Counted from the first letter of the stretch, positions 19,249 through 28,576 are shown. The stretch: 64,000 nt of DNA from Cellulosimicrobium cellulans (GCF_007679345.1 NZ_VEGH01000009.1:1-64000), one strand, 5' to 3'. Numbers and translations are program-made. The notes: generated from the sequence alone by a model not told the origin.

Positions 19249-20222
19249 CACGCACCTGCCTTCGGGTCGGGGTTGCCGTCCTGCTCCGCGGTCTTGCCGG
19301 TCAGGGCGAGGAACACGTCGTCCAGGGTCGGGCGGCGCAGGCCGACGTCCTCCAGGCGGACCTGGCGCTCGTCGAGCCGCCGCAGGGCCTCGCTCAGCAC
19401 CTCGGGCCCGCCGGACACCGGCATGACGAACGACCGGCGGCCGTCGTCCACGGTGGGCCGCCCGACGCCGAGCGGGGCGAGCGCCTCCTCGACGCCGGCG
19501 AGCAGCGCGACGTCCGCGACGGTGAGCTCCAGGCGCTCGCCGCCGACCTGGCGCTTGAGCTGGTCCGCGGTGCCCTGGGCGATGATCCGGCCGTGGTCGA
19601 TGACGACGATCTCGTCCGCGAGCACGTCGGCCTCCTCCAGGTACTGCGTCGTCAGCAGCAGGGTGGTGCCGCCGGCGACCAGCGTCTGGATGACGTCCCA
19701 CATCTCGGTGCGCCCGCGCGGGTCCAGGCCGGTGGTGGGCTCGTCGAGGAAGATCACGGGCGGGTCGGCGACGAGCGCGCCCGCCAGGTCGAGCCGGCGC
19801 CGCATGCCGCCCGAGTACGTCTTGGTCGGCCGGTCCGCCGCGTCCTCCAGGCGGAACGACGCGAGCAGCTCGCGCGCCCGCTCGCGGGACCGGCGGGCAC
19901 CCAGGTGGTAGAGCCGGCCGATCATGTCGAGGTTCTCGTAGCCCGACAGGTACTCGTCCACGGCGGCGTACTGGCCCGACAGGCCGATGTGCCGCCGGAC
20001 CTCGGCCGGCCGGGCGAGCACGTCGACGCCCACGACCCGCGCGGTGCCGGCGTCGGGCCGCAGCAGTGTCGACAGGACGCGGACGATGGTGGTCTTGCCG
20101 GCCCCGTTGGGGCCGAGCAAGCCGAGGACGGTGCCGGCCGGCACCGTGAGGTCGACGCCGTCGAGGGCGGTGACGCCCTTGTAGCGCTTGACGAGCCCGT
20201 GGGCCTCGATCGCCTGTTCCAT
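19248..20222 (-). CDS. ABC transporter ATPase (DrrA-like)
   Basis: 324 aa. Walker A is GPNGAGKTT, signature YSGGMRRRLDLA, Walker B VIFLDEPTTGLD, and H-loop LLTTQYLEEAD where the usual His is Gln. The C-terminal DrrA-type domain (about 220-320) includes RPTLDDVFLALTG. It powers the downstream permease. ATG 20222 is fixed by a leaderless -10 box at 20229-20234, with an interrupted palindrome next to it. Confidence 0.93.
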   Translation of the reverse strand: MEQAIEAHGLVKRYKGVTALDGVDLTVPAGTVLGLLGPNGAGKTTIVRVLSTLLRPDAGTARVVGVDVLARPAEVRRHIGLSGQYAAVDEYLSGYENLDMIGRLYHLGARRSRERARELLASFRLEDAADRPTKTYSGGMRRRLDLAGALVADPPVIFLDEPTTGLDPRGRTEMWDVIQTLVAGGTTLLLTTQYLEEADVLADEIVVIDHGRIIAQGTADQLKRQVGGERLELTVADVALLAGVEEALAPLGVGRPTVDDGRRSFVMPVSGGPEVLSEALRRLDERQVRLEDVGLRRPTLDDVFLALTGKTAEQDGNPDPKAGA

Positions 20223-20228
20223 GGAGCG

Positions 20229-20234
20229 AGCGTA
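20229..20234 (-). promoter_or_regulatory. -10 box of the DrrAB-type exporter operon
   Basis: On the minus strand, TACGCT ends 6 nt before ATG 20222, which predicts a leaderless transcript. Confidence 0.6.
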
Positions 20235-20236
20235 GA

Positions 20237-20252
20237 TGTGATGTACGACACA
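20237..20252. promoter_or_regulatory. Candidate operator of the DrrAB-type exporter
   Basis: The interrupted palindrome TGTGNNGTACNNCACA begins 2 bp upstream of the -10 box, where a repressor would block polymerase. The protein that binds it is unknown; the solitary LuxR HTH protein encoded next door is one candidate, as is any PadR/TetR/MarR protein elsewhere. Confidence 0.45.
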
Positions 20253-20330
20253 CCAGAAGAGGCCCGCGCGGTCCGCGGCCGGCGGGACGGAGCGGGCGGA
20301 CGGCGCCGCAGGTGAGGGCGGCGGCGCGGG

Positions 20331-20570
20331 TCAGTGCAGGCCCGCGGCCTCCGCCCAGGCGGCGGCCTCCGCGCGGGTGGACGCGCCGATCTTGCGGTAG
20401 ATCGACCGCACCTGGGTCTTCACCGTGTTGCGCGAGACGAACAGCTTGCGGGCGATGTCCTCGAGCGTGACGTCCTCTGCCAGCTCGGCGAGCACGATGC
20501 GCTCGCGGGGGCTGAGGGGCTCGCCCAGCTGGGCGGTCGCGGTCCGGGGGGCGTCGGCGAGGGCGGTCAT
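20331..20570 (-). CDS. Solitary LuxR-type HTH protein
   Basis: 79 aa. The C-terminal 60 residues are a LuxR HTH domain (LSPRERIVLAELAE, then VSRNTVKTQVRSIYRKIG) with no receiver, PAS or ligand domain. It ends with an Ala-rich helix. It may be a stand-alone DNA-binding protein or the remnant of a longer regulator; I see no sign of a broken upstream half. It lies 108 nt before the DrrAB-type operon on the same strand. Confidence 0.8.
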   Translation of the reverse strand: MTALADAPRTATAQLGEPLSPRERIVLAELAEDVTLEDIARKLFVSRNTVKTQVRSIYRKIGASTRAEAAAWAEAAGLH

Positions 20571-20989
20571 GAGGGCTCCGATGCTGCGGGGAGGGTCGCG
20601 CCCGCCGGTCGGCTGCAGCGGGGCTCACCCGTCCATTCGGCACGGAGGGCGTTCCGGACTGGTAGATGAATGATCAATCGTCCGGCGGGGTCGCGCGATG
20701 CGGCGCGCGCCGCACCGTCCTGCCGCTGGTCAGCCCGCCGGGAAGCGCATCCCGGCGTCGGTGCCGCATCACCCGGACGGAGCAACGCCCGGGTGGGCCC
20801 CGGGTCGGCCCGGCGCGCCGGTCGCCCGGGGCGCCGCCGTGTTCCGGCCCGGCCGACGGAGGTCGCCGCCGGCCGGGCCGGAAGGCGTCGGCCGCGCTCC
20901 CGAGCCGCGCCCTGGCGTGGTGCGATCGTGCGGGGCGCGGTGTCCGGGCGCCCGGTGCACGGGCGTCCGGTGCGCGGGCGCCCCGCGGG
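20571..20989. other. Gene-free stretch with AT-rich patch
   Basis: No coding region is supported here. An AT-rich patch at 20661-20682 (TGAATGATCAATCG and flanks) stands out in a region near 75% GC and may be the promoter or operator of the LuxR-type gene. The rest, up to the EamA gene 3' end, is GC-rich with no clear structure. Confidence 0.5.
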
Positions 20990-21892
20990 TCAGTCCAGCG
21001 GCACCGGGGTCGCCGCAGGGCTCGGCGCGGCGGCCCGGTCCCGGCGGCCCGCCGACCAGACCGCCCCCGCGCCGGCCAGCACGACCAGGGCGATGCCGCC
21101 GAGCGCCGCCACGGGCAGCCGGTCGCCGAGCGCGACCGCCCCCACCAGCGCCGCCATCGCGGGGTCGACCGCGAACAACGTGCCCACCACGCGCGTGCCG
21201 GCGAGCCGGGCGGCCTGGAAGTCGAGCGAGAACGCCAGGGCGACGCCGATCAGCCCGGACAGGACGAGCGGGGCGACGTGCCCGCGCTCGAGCGCCGGCG
21301 CCTGCGCGACCTGGAACGGCGACAGCAGCAGGGCGCCGACCGCGACCGACAGCGCGAGGTCGCCGAGCCCGCCAGACCCGGAGCCGACGCGGCCCGCGAG
21401 CACGGTGTAGCCGCCGAAGGCCGCGGCCGCGCCGAGGCCCAGCGCGACACCGACCGGGTCGAGCCCGCCGGTGGGTGTCCCGACGACCAGGACCACGCCG
21501 GCCAGCGCGACGAACGGCAGCAGCCGCGCGCGGCCGGCGGACGCCAGGGCGGCGACGGCGAGCGGCCCGCAGAACTCCAGGGTGACGGCCACCCCGAGCG
21601 GGATGCGGTCGAGCGCCGCGTAGAACAGCACGTTCATCGCGGCCATCGCCACGCCGTACAGGGCGATGCCCGCCCACTGCGACCGGCTGCGCCCGCGCAG
21701 GGCGGGCCGGGTCAGCAGGAGCAGGACGAGCGCGGCCGCCGTCATGCGGTAGCCGGACACGGCGAGCGTCCCGAGCGAGCCGAAGGCGGACGACGCGAGC
21801 GCGGCCGAGACCTGCACGGACGCGGAGCCGACCAGGACGAGGGCGGCGGCGGTGAGGGCGCGCGGGCGCGCGCCGAGGGGGAACGAGAGCAT
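20990..21892 (-). CDS. EamA/DMT-family transporter (RhtA-like exporter)
   Basis: 300 aa with about ten membrane helices in two EamA repeats. It contains FCGPLAVAAL, which is typical of RhtA-like threonine/homoserine exporters, and GALLLSPF. ATG 21892 (LSFPLGARPRAL) is preferred over an upstream in-frame ATG at 21958 because GAGGACC precedes it. A short leaderless ORF lies about 95 nt upstream. Confidence 0.87.
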   Translation of the reverse strand: MLSFPLGARPRALTAAALVLVGSASVQVSAALASSAFGSLGTLAVSGYRMTAAALVLLLLTRPALRGRSRSQWAGIALYGVAMAAMNVLFYAALDRIPLGVAVTLEFCGPLAVAALASAGRARLLPFVALAGVVLVVGTPTGGLDPVGVALGLGAAAAFGGYTVLAGRVGSGSGGLGDLALSVAVGALLLSPFQVAQAPALERGHVAPLVLSGLIGVALAFSLDFQAARLAGTRVVGTLFAVDPAMAALVGAVALGDRLPVAALGGIALVVLAGAGAVWSAGRRDRAAAPSPAATPVPLD

Positions 21893-21986
21893 GGGGGTCC
21901 TCAGCGGGACGGCCCGCCGGTGCGGCGGCGGGCGGTGGTCGGGGTGCCTGGGCGGCACGCCGACGCGAGCGCCGGGCGTGCCGGGG

Positions 21987-22040
21987 TCAGGCCCCGGGCC
22001 CCCGGCGCGGGGCGCAGCCCCGGTTGCTCATCGGATCCAT
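21987..22040 (-). CDS. Candidate 17-aa leaderless upstream ORF
   Basis: ATG 22040 to TGA encodes a 17-residue peptide (MDPMSNRGCAPRRGPGA). On the minus strand a -10 box TACGCT (22052-22047) ends 6 nt before this ATG, so the mRNA should start at it. It ends 94 nt before the EamA exporter ATG. The end RGPGA is of the kind that slows ribosomes. A regulatory leader peptide is an inference; conservation is untested. Confidence 0.45.
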   Translation of the reverse strand: MDPMSNRGCAPRRGPGA

Positions 22041-22167
22041 GGCGCGAGCGTACGTCCTGGTCGCGGACCCGCCCGCGGGTGTCCGCATGTCGGGCGGGGT
22101 GGCGCGAGCCGGGTGGCCCGGGCGGCCGGGCGGGTCCCGCGGCGCCCGGGCCGCCGTCCCGCTCCGG

Positions 22168-22539
22168 TCAGGCCGCCGCGGCCCGCGGGATGTCCTCGAC
22201 GGACGTGTACACCGGGATCCCGCGTCGCCGCGCGATCGCGACGTCGTTGTCGGCGCCGGTCGACGCACCGGGCAGCCGCAGGACCGCGTCGCAGTGGGCG
22301 AGCAGCCGCTCGGCGGTGGGGTAGAGCACGTCCTGCGCGCGGGGGTCGGTCGGCCCGTCCGCCCCCATGCTCGCGAGCACGGGCAGCGCGACCCACTCGC
22401 CGATCATCGGCACGTGCCCGCGCTCGAAGATCGGCCAGGCCGCCTCCTCGAGGCGGCGGAGGTTGGCGGCCATCGCGGCGGGGTCGCCGCCCGTGCCGGA
22501 CTGGTAGGGGCCGGCGATGAGGATCAGCTGTGCGGTCAT
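22168..22539 (-). CDS. DUF4406-like / nucleoside 2-deoxyribosyltransferase-fold protein
   Basis: 123 aa. It starts with a Rossmann-like strand and loop (LILIAGPYQSGT), then a helix with a CDAVLRLPGASTGADNDV segment where such proteins place the catalytic acid and nucleotide-binding residues. It is too short and divergent to assign a substrate. ATG 22539 starts the conserved strand. It diverges from the DeoR gene. Confidence 0.65.
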   Translation of the reverse strand: MTAQLILIAGPYQSGTGGDPAAMAANLRRLEEAAWPIFERGHVPMIGEWVALPVLASMGADGPTDPRAQDVLYPTAERLLAHCDAVLRLPGASTGADNDVAIARRRGIPVYTSVEDIPRAAAA

Positions 22540-22617
22540 GCCACCGACCATAACGCGCAAAACCGTGCAAGACTAGACGGCACCAGGAAACACCGGGCGA
22601 CCACCGAGGAGATCGCG

Positions 22618-23376
22618 ATGCTGCCGGCACAGCGACGGGACGAGCTGCTGCGCGTGCTGCGCACCGAGGGGCGCGTCGTCGCCAAGGACGCCGCGGAGCG
22701 GCTCGGGCTCTCGGAGGACACCGTGCGGCGCGACCTGCGCGAGATGGCGGCCGCGGGCCTGTGCCAGCGGGTGTACGGGGGTGCGCTGCCGGTGTCGCCC
22801 GCGGTGGCGGACTACGCGGGCCGGCGCACGGTCGCCGTCGAGAACAAGGACCGGGTGGCGCGCCGGGCGGCGGCGCTGGTCCGCCCGGGCGGCACGGCGA
22901 TCCTCGACGGCGGGACCACGGCGCTCGCGGTCGCCCGGGCGCTGCCGCCGGACCTGCGGGCGACGGTCGTGACGCACAGCCCGACGGTCGCCGCGGCGCT
23001 CGCGGAGCACCCGACGGTCGAGGTGCTGGTGCTCGGCGGCCGGCTGTTCAAGCACTCGGTCGTGGCGTCCGGGGCGATGCTCGCCGAGGCGGCCGCGGGC
23101 GTGTGGGCGGACGTGTTCCTGCTCGGCGTCACCGGCGTGCACCCGGAGGCGGGTCTGACCACCGGCGACGCCGAGGAGGCCGCGACCAAGCGGGCGCTCG
23201 CCCGGCGCGCGGGGGACACCTACGTGCTGGCCAGCGCGGAGAAGATCGGCGCCGCGTCGCCGTTCCGGGTACTGCCGCTCGACGAGGTGGCCGGGGTGGT
23301 CACCGACGTCGACCCCGCGGACCCGGCGGCGCGGGCGCTCGCGGACGCAGGGGTACCGCTGGTGGCGGCGGGCTGA
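22618..23376 (+). CDS. DeoR-family transcriptional regulator
   Basis: 252 aa. An N-terminal winged helix (residues 1-55, DAAERLGLSEDTVRRDL) is followed by a DeoRC sugar-phosphate sensor domain (about 75-235) with ILDGGTTALAVA and VFLLGVTGV. Such regulators usually repress carbohydrate genes and are relieved by a phosphorylated sugar. ATG 22618 follows GAGGAG (22603-22608). No sugar operon lies beside it, so its target may be the divergent gene or elsewhere. Confidence 0.9.
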   Translation: MLPAQRRDELLRVLRTEGRVVAKDAAERLGLSEDTVRRDLREMAAAGLCQRVYGGALPVSPAVADYAGRRTVAVENKDRVARRAAALVRPGGTAILDGGTTALAVARALPPDLRATVVTHSPTVAAALAEHPTVEVLVLGGRLFKHSVVASGAMLAEAAAGVWADVFLLGVTGVHPEAGLTTGDAEEAATKRALARRAGDTYVLASAEKIGAASPFRVLPLDEVAGVVTDVDPADPAARALADAGVPLVAAG

Positions 23377-23382
23377 GGCCCG

Positions 23383-24309
23383 TCAGGCGCGGGTGCGGAA
23401 CGTCAGCAGGTACCGCGTCGTCCCGGCGGCGAGCAGCGCCGCGCCCAGCATGTGCAGCAGCACCAGCAGGATCGGCAGGTCGGTCGCGACCTGGACGTAC
23501 CCGATGACGCCCTGCAGCACGACGAGCCCGACCATCACCCAGCCGCGGCGGCGCAGCAGGCGCGGCCCGCGCCGGTTCAGCCACAGCAGCGCGCCGAGCA
23601 CGGCGACGAACAGCCACACGGACGCGGCGTGCACGCGGGCCATCAGGTACGGGTCGACGGCGATCCGGTAGCCGACCTCCTCGTCGCCCGAGTGCGGCCC
23701 GGCGCCCGTGGTGACGACGCCGAGCGTGAGGACGACGCCCACCAGCACGGCGAGCACGGGTGCGAGCCGCCGGGACCACGGTCCGACGACGGGGATCCGC
23801 GGCCCGTCGCCCTCGCGGCTGCGGTGCACCAGCAGCGTCGAGGCCGCGACCAGCGCCATCGACACCAGGAAGTGCAGGCTCACCCACGCCGGGTGCAGGT
23901 GCAGCAGGACGACGACGCCGCCGATGAGCGCCTGCGCCACGACCCCCGCCAGCGGCGCGAACCCGAGCCAGCGGTAGGCGGGGGACCGGTCGCGGTCGAA
24001 CCAGACGAGGAGCGCGACGGCGACCGCGATGACGCCGAGGACGCCGGTCAGGGTGCGGTTCCCGAACTCGACGTACTGGTGGTACGTCGTCTCCGGGTGG
24101 AACGCGGCGGTGAACTGCCCGGGCTCGCACTGCGGCCACGTCGAGCAGCCGAGGCCGGAGCCGGTCAGCCGGACGGCGCCGCCCGTGACGACGATCCCGA
24201 TCTGCGCCACCAGGTTCGCCACGAGGACCGGGTAGGTCAGGCGCTCCCGCCACGCCGCGAACCGGGTGGGCGCGGGGCTGACGGGGGCGGCGGCGACGTC
24301 GGGGCTCAC
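23383..24309 (-). CDS. ctaA: Heme A synthase (CtaA/COX15)
   Basis: 308 aa, eight membrane helices. It oxidises heme O to heme A for aa3 oxidase. The conserved Cys pair is in GCSTWPQCEPG. Conserved histidines lie in the helices bearing HPETTYHQYVEFGNR, LHPAWVSLHFLVS, ARVHAASVW and LLHMLG. GTG 24309 is fixed by a leaderless -10 box. Lies beside an ABC-2 exporter and the suf operon, similar to the actinobacterial arrangement. Confidence 0.95.
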   Translation of the reverse strand: MSPDVAAAPVSPAPTRFAAWRERLTYPVLVANLVAQIGIVVTGGAVRLTGSGLGCSTWPQCEPGQFTAAFHPETTYHQYVEFGNRTLTGVLGVIAVAVALLVWFDRDRSPAYRWLGFAPLAGVVAQALIGGVVVLLHLHPAWVSLHFLVSMALVAASTLLVHRSREGDGPRIPVVGPWSRRLAPVLAVLVGVVLTLGVVTTGAGPHSGDEEVGYRIAVDPYLMARVHAASVWLFVAVLGALLWLNRRGPRLLRRRGWVMVGLVVLQGVIGYVQVATDLPILLVLLHMLGAALLAAGTTRYLLTFRTRA

Positions 24310-24316
24310 GGCGACC

Positions 24317-24322
24317 AGCCTA
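24317..24322 (-). promoter_or_regulatory. ctaA -10 box, leaderless start
   Basis: Minus-strand TAGGCT ends 7 nt before GTG 24309. Confidence 0.6.
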
Positions 24323-24393
24323 CGGTCCGGCGCGCCGCGCTCGTGCGCGCGCTCACGAGGTCTTGGTCACGCGCCCCGCCCCTGCGGCGGGCG

Positions 24394-25173
24394 TCAGGAG
24401 GACCAGCGGAACCAGCGGCGCACCGCCGCGGCGAGGACCAGCGCCCACACGGCCAGCGCCGCCAGGTGCGCGGCCGGGAAGGCCCCGTCGACGAGCGATG
24501 CGCGCAGGGCCTCGCCCAGCGCCCCCGGCGGCAGCCACTCCGCGACGGACGCCCACCACCCGGGCAGGTCCGCCACGGGCAGCACCAGGCCGCCGACGAC
24601 CGCGAGCACCACCAGCAGCAGGTTCGCGACCGCCAGCACCGCCTCCGCGCGCAGCGTGCCCGCGAGCAGCAGCGCCAGCGCCGTGAACGCGGCGACGCCG
24701 AGCAGCAGCGCGAGGACCGCGCCCGGGATGCCGGCCGGCTCGGGCCGCCACCCCAGCGCGAGCCCGACCGCGCCGACCACGGCCACCTGCAGCGCGGCGA
24801 CGGCGAGCACCGCCAGCGCCTTGCCCGCCAGCAGGCCGCCGCGCCCGAGCGGCGTCGTGGCGAGCAGCCGCAGCACGCCGTTGCGCCGGTCGAACGCGGT
24901 CGCGATCGCCTGGGAGGTCAACGAGCCCGCCATGACCGCCAGGCCGAGGACGCCGGGGGTGACCACGTCGATCCGGTCGGCGTCGCCGACGCCGATGTCG
25001 AGGAACGACCCCCGTCCCAGGGCGACCAGCGCCACCACCGGGATGATCAGCGTGACGAGCAGCTGCTCGCCGTTGCGCAGCACGGCCAGGGTCTCGAACC
25101 GCGCCTGGGCGCGGACGCGGCGCCCGGCCGGCGCGGCGCGGTCGGCCCCGGGGGCGGCGGCGGGCGCGGTCAT
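24394..25173 (-). CDS. ABC-2 type permease next to suf cluster (Rv1456c/Rv1457c-like)
   Basis: 259 aa with six membrane helices. It begins with a basic cytoplasmic segment, then LLVTLIIPVVALVALG. It is translated with the ATPase upstream through an ATGA overlap. M. tuberculosis has ABC genes (Rv1456c-Rv1458c) divergent from sufR in the same place. The substrate is unknown; the linkage suggests a heme or Fe-S related role (inference). Confidence 0.88.
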   Translation of the reverse strand: MTAPAAAPGADRAAPAGRRVRAQARFETLAVLRNGEQLLVTLIIPVVALVALGRGSFLDIGVGDADRIDVVTPGVLGLAVMAGSLTSQAIATAFDRRNGVLRLLATTPLGRGGLLAGKALAVLAVAALQVAVVGAVGLALGWRPEPAGIPGAVLALLLGVAAFTALALLLAGTLRAEAVLAVANLLLVVLAVVGGLVLPVADLPGWWASVAEWLPPGALGEALRASLVDGAFPAAHLAALAVWALVLAAAVRRWFRWSS

Positions 25174-26120
25174 CGCAGGTTCCGTCCGGTCAGGTCGAGG
25201 AAGACGTCCTCGAGGGTGCGGCGTCCGACGTCGACCCGGGCCAGCAGCACGTCGCGGTCGGCGCACCACGCGGCGAGCGCGGCCACCAGGGCCGGGGTGG
25301 CGGGGGAGTCGACGGCGTAGGAACCGGGGCCCGTCTCCGTCACGGCGGCGACCGTCGCGGCCCCCGCCGGCGTGAGCGCGGCGCCGAGCGCGGCGAGGTC
25401 GAGCCCCGGCGCGGCCCGGAACGTCAGCGTCGAGGAGTCGGCCCCGGCCAGCAGCGCCGGCACCGAGCCGTGCGCGATGACGCGCCCGTGGTCGACGACC
25501 GCGACCTCGTCGGCGAGGGCCTCCGCCTCGTCCATCAGGTGGGTCGTCAGCAGCACCGCGACGCCGTCGGACCGCAGCTCCTCGACGAGCGACCACACGG
25601 CGCGCCGCGCCTGCGGGTCCATCCCCGCCGACGGCTCGTCCAGGAACACGACGTCCGGGCGCCCCACCACGGCGGTCGCCAGCGCGAGCCGCTGCCGCTG
25701 GCCGCCGGACAGCCGGCGCACCGTCGTCCGGGCGAACGGGGTGAGGCCGAGCCGCTCGGCGAGCTCGCCGACGTCCCGGGGCCGGGCGTACATCTCGGCG
25801 ACGTGCCGCAGCACGCCGAGCGCGGGCACGCCGGTCGGGAGCCCCGCGTCCTGCAGCATCACGCCGACCCGCGGGCGCAGCGCGGCCGCGTCGGCGACCG
25901 GGTCGAGCCCCAGCACGCGGACGGTGCCGGCGTCCGGGGTGCGCAGCCCCTCGCAGCACTCCACGGTGGTGGTCTTGCCCGCACCGTTCGGACCGAGCAC
26001 CGCGGTCACCCGTCCGGGGGACGCGTGCAGGTCGAGCCCGTCGACGACCGCGCGGCCGTCGTACCGCTTGACGAGCCCACGCACCTCGACGGCGGGCGGG
26101 GAGGAGGACTGGCCGAGCAC
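25170..26120 (-). CDS. ABC transporter ATPase next to suf cluster (Rv1458c-like)
   Basis: 316 aa. Walker A is GPNGAGKTT, signature [12 protein letters not shown], Walker [15 protein letters not shown]-loop [11 protein letters not shown]. The C-terminal accessory domain ends [20 protein letters not shown] 26120 is chosen because a -10 box lies 6 nt upstream. It is divergent from sufR with a 189-nt intergenic region. Confidence 0.92.
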   Translation of the reverse strand: MLGQSSSPPAVEVRGLVKRYDGRAVVDGLDLHASPGRVTAVLGPNGAGKTTTVECCEGLRTPDAGTVRVLGLDPVADAAALRPRVGVMLQDAGLPTGVPALGVLRHVAEMYARPRDVGELAERLGLTPFARTTVRRLSGGQRQRLALATAVVGRPDVVFLDEPSAGMDPQARRAVWSLVEELRSDGVAVLLTTHLMDEAEALADEVAVVDHGRVIAHGSVPALLAGADSSTLTFRAAPGLDLAALGAALTPAGAATVAAVTETGPGSYAVDSPATPALVAALAAWCADRDVLLARVDVGRRTLEDVFLDLTGRNLR

Positions 26121-26126
26121 CCCGCG

Positions 26127-26132
26127 AGTGTA
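26127..26132 (-). promoter_or_regulatory. -10 box of the suf-side ABC operon, leaderless start
   Basis: Minus-strand TACACT ends 6 nt before GTG 26120, the same hexamer used by pyrG. Confidence 0.62.
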
Positions 26133-26190
26133 GGGGTCCCGGCCCGGGGCGGGGTGTGGTGAGGCAGACCTTGCTTGCCAGGACTTATTT

Positions 26191-26210
26191 CGGCAACAAG
26201 GATGTTGCCG
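26191..26210. promoter_or_regulatory. SufR operator upstream of the suf operon
   Basis: The perfect 7-bp inverted repeat CGGCAAC-N6-GTTGCCG lies 100 bp before sufR and 71 bp before the divergent ABC operon. Its core CAAC-N6-GTTG matches the SufR site reported in Streptomyces (recalled from the literature). The position fits autorepression of sufR and the suf operon, relieved when the SufR Fe-S cluster is damaged or lost. Confidence 0.82.
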
Positions 26211-26309
26211 ATATCGGGAGCCCTCGTGGGGGCTCCGCGGGACCGGCCCCGGACCACGGCGGCGCGCCCCGCGACCCAGCCGTGCAGCAGCGAACCGGAG
26301 GTGTGTGCC

Positions 26310-27083
26310 ATGAGCGCGAGCACGCCGGGGACCGCCGCCGTGCCGGAGGCCGACTGCGTCACCGAGGCCACCGACGCGTCCGGGCGCCCCGCCCGCCCCG
26401 CGGAGCACGAGTCCGAGGCCGAGGCCGGCACCCGCCGCCGGGTGCTCGACCTGATCGCCGCCGACGGCCCGGTGTCCGCCGCCGAGCTGGCCGCGGAGCT
26501 CGACCTGACCGCCGCGGCCGTCCGCCGGCACCTCGCGGTGCTGGAGGGCGAGCAGCAGATCGGCGTGCACGACGGCGGCGCCGTCGGGCCCGCGCGCCGC
26601 GGCCGCCCCGCCAAGCGGTACGTCGTGACCGCGGCAGGGCAGGCGGCGCTCAGCCAGCAGTACTCAGAGCTCGCGTCGCAGGCGCTGCGGTTCGTCGCCG
26701 AGATCGGCGGCGCGGACGCGGTGCGCAGCTTCGCCGAGAAGCGGGTCCGCGACCTCGAGGTCCGGCACGCCGACGCGCTGGCGGAGGCGGGCGACGACCC
26801 GGTCCGCCGGGCGCAGGTGCTCGCCGACGGCCTCGCGGTCGACGGCTTCGCGGCCACCGCGCGCCCCGTGCCCGGCGGCCACGCCATCCAGCTGTGCCAG
26901 GGCCACTGCCCGGTGCAGGACGTCGCGCGCGAGTTCCCCGAGCTCTGCGAGGCGGAGGCGCACGCCTTCTCCCGCATGCTCGGGGTGCACGTGCAGCGGC
27001 TCGCGACGCTGGCCCGCGGCGGCCACGTCTGCACCACGAACATCCCGATCGTGCCGGTCCGCCGGCCGACGACGACGGACTGA
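26310..27083 (+). CDS. sufR: SufR: Fe-S cluster repressor of the suf operon
   Basis: 257 aa. A winged-helix domain (about residues 45-120, [20 protein letters not shown]) is followed by a C-terminal sensor. Cysteines in [19 protein letters not shown] and a later GGHVC are the likely Fe-S ligands. The N-terminal about 40 residues are a disordered extension; ATG 26310 is set by GGAG at 26297-26300. First gene of the suf operon, 44 nt before sufB. Expected to repress when holding its cluster. Confidence 0.93.
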   Translation: MSASTPGTAAVPEADCVTEATDASGRPARPAEHESEAEAGTRRRVLDLIAADGPVSAAELAAELDLTAAAVRRHLAVLEGEQQIGVHDGGAVGPARRGRPAKRYVVTAAGQAALSQQYSELASQALRFVAEIGGADAVRSFAEKRVRDLEVRHADALAEAGDDPVRRAQVLADGLAVDGFAATARPVPGGHAIQLCQGHCPVQDVAREFPELCEAEAHAFSRMLGVHVQRLATLARGGHVCTTNIPIVPVRRPTTTD

Positions 27084-27127
27084 CCGACCTGCCCCCGACC
27101 CCCGTGCACCCGCGGAAGGACGATGAG

Positions 27128-28576
27128 ATGACGACGACGGACCCCGGCCGCCCGGTAGCGGCCGAGCCGATGAGCCAGGACGAGGCCATCGCCTCGATCG
27201 GCAACTACGGCTACGGCTGGCACGACGCCGACGACGCGGGCGCCACGGCGCAGCGCGGCCTGTCGGAGGACGTGGTGCGCAACATCTCGGCGCTCAAGAA
27301 CGAGCCCGAGTGGATGCTGAAGACCCGCCTGAAGGCGCTGCGCCTGTTCGACAAGAAGCCGATGCCCTGGTGGGGCGCGGACCTGTCGGGCATCGACTTC
27401 GACAACATCAAGTACTTCGTCCGGTCGACGGAGAAGCAGGCGACGTCCTGGGAGGAGCTCCCGGAGGACATCAAGAACACCTACGACCGCCTGGGCATCC
27501 CGGAGGCCGAGAAGCAGCGCCTCGTCGCCGGCGTCGCCGCGCAGTACGAGTCCGAGGTCGTCTACCACCAGATCCGCGAGGACCTGGAGGCGCAGGGCGT
27601 CATCTTCGTCGACACCGACACCGGCCTGCGCGAGTACCCGGAGCTGTTCGAGCAGTACTTCGGCTCGGTCATCCCCCCGGGCGACAACAAGTTCGCGTCG
27701 CTCAACACCGCGGTGTGGTCGGGCGGCTCGTTCGTCTACGTGCCGCCGGGCGTGCACGTCGAGATCCCGCTGCAGGCCTACTTCCGGATCAACACCGAGA
27801 ACATGGGTCAGTTCGAGCGGACGCTGATCATCGCGGACGAGGGCTCGTACGTGCACTACGTCGAGGGCTGCACCGCGCCGATCTACCAGTCGGACTCGCT
27901 GCACTCCGCGGTCGTCGAGATCATCGTGAAGAAGAACGCCCGCGTGCGGTACACGACGATCCAGAACTGGTCGAACAACGTCTACAACCTCGTGACCAAG
28001 CGGGCGACCGCGGCCGAGGGCGCGACGATGGAGTGGGTCGACGGCAACATCGGCTCCAAGGTCACCATGAAGTACCCGGCGATCTACCTGCTGGGCGAGC
28101 ACGCCCGCGGCGAGACGCTGTCCATCGCCTTCGCGGGCGAGGGCCAGCACCAGGACGCCGGCTGCAAGATGGTGCACGCCGCGCCGCACACCTCGTCGTC
28201 GATCGTGTCGAAGTCGGTGGCCCGCGGCGGCGGCCGGACCTCGTACCGCGGCCTGGTCCAGGTGCTGGAGGGCGCGAGCCACTCCGCCAGCAACGTCCTG
28301 TGCGACGCCCTGCTCGTCGACCAGATCTCGCGCTCGGACACCTACCCGTACGTCGACGTCCGCGAGGACGACGTGTCGATGGGTCACGAGGCGACGGTGT
28401 CCCGCGTGAGCGAGGACCAGCTGTTCTACCTGATGTCCCGCGGGATGACCGAGACCGAGGCCATGGCCATGATCGTGCGCGGGTTCGTCGAGCCCATCGC
28501 GCGCGAGCTCCCCATGGAGTACGCCCTCGAGCTGAACCGCCTGATCGAGCTGCAGATGGAAGGGGCCGTCGGCTGA
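27128..28576 (+). CDS. sufB: SufB: Fe-S cluster assembly scaffold
   Basis: 482 aa, full length. Central beta-helix core with highly conserved blocks: [44 protein letters not shown] and the late SNVLCDALL. With SufC and SufD it forms the SufBC2D scaffold that builds Fe-S clusters. The start ATG 27128 follows GGAAGGA. Stop and sufD start overlap by one base (TGATG). Confidence 0.97.
   Translation: MTTTDPGRPVAAEPMSQDEAIASIGNYGYGWHDADDAGATAQRGLSEDVVRNISALKNEPEWMLKTRLKALRLFDKKPMPWWGADLSGIDFDNIKYFVRSTEKQATSWEELPEDIKNTYDRLGIPEAEKQRLVAGVAAQYESEVVYHQIREDLEAQGVIFVDTDTGLREYPELFEQYFGSVIPPGDNKFASLNTAVWSGGSFVYVPPGVHVEIPLQAYFRINTENMGQFERTLIIADEGSYVHYVEGCTAPIYQSDSLHSAVVEIIVKKNARVRYTTIQNWSNNVYNLVTKRATAAEGATMEWVDGNIGSKVTMKYPAIYLLGEHARGETLSIAFAGEGQHQDAGCKMVHAAPHTSSSIVSKSVARGGGRTSYRGLVQVLEGASHSASNVLCDALLVDQISRSDTYPYVDVREDDVSMGHEATVSRVSEDQLFYLMSRGMTETEAMAMIVRGFVEPIARELPMEYALELNRLIELQMEGAVG

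Noticed and set aside
20670..22324. Long + strand frames over the EamA gene
   Set aside because: They are shadows of the minus-strand EamA gene, with Arg/Pro-rich translations and no motifs.
26160..26178. DtxR/IdeR-like iron box between the ABC operon and sufR
   Set aside because: TGAGGCAGACCTTGCTTGC matches the 19-bp consensus at only about 11 positions by my count, too weak to call.
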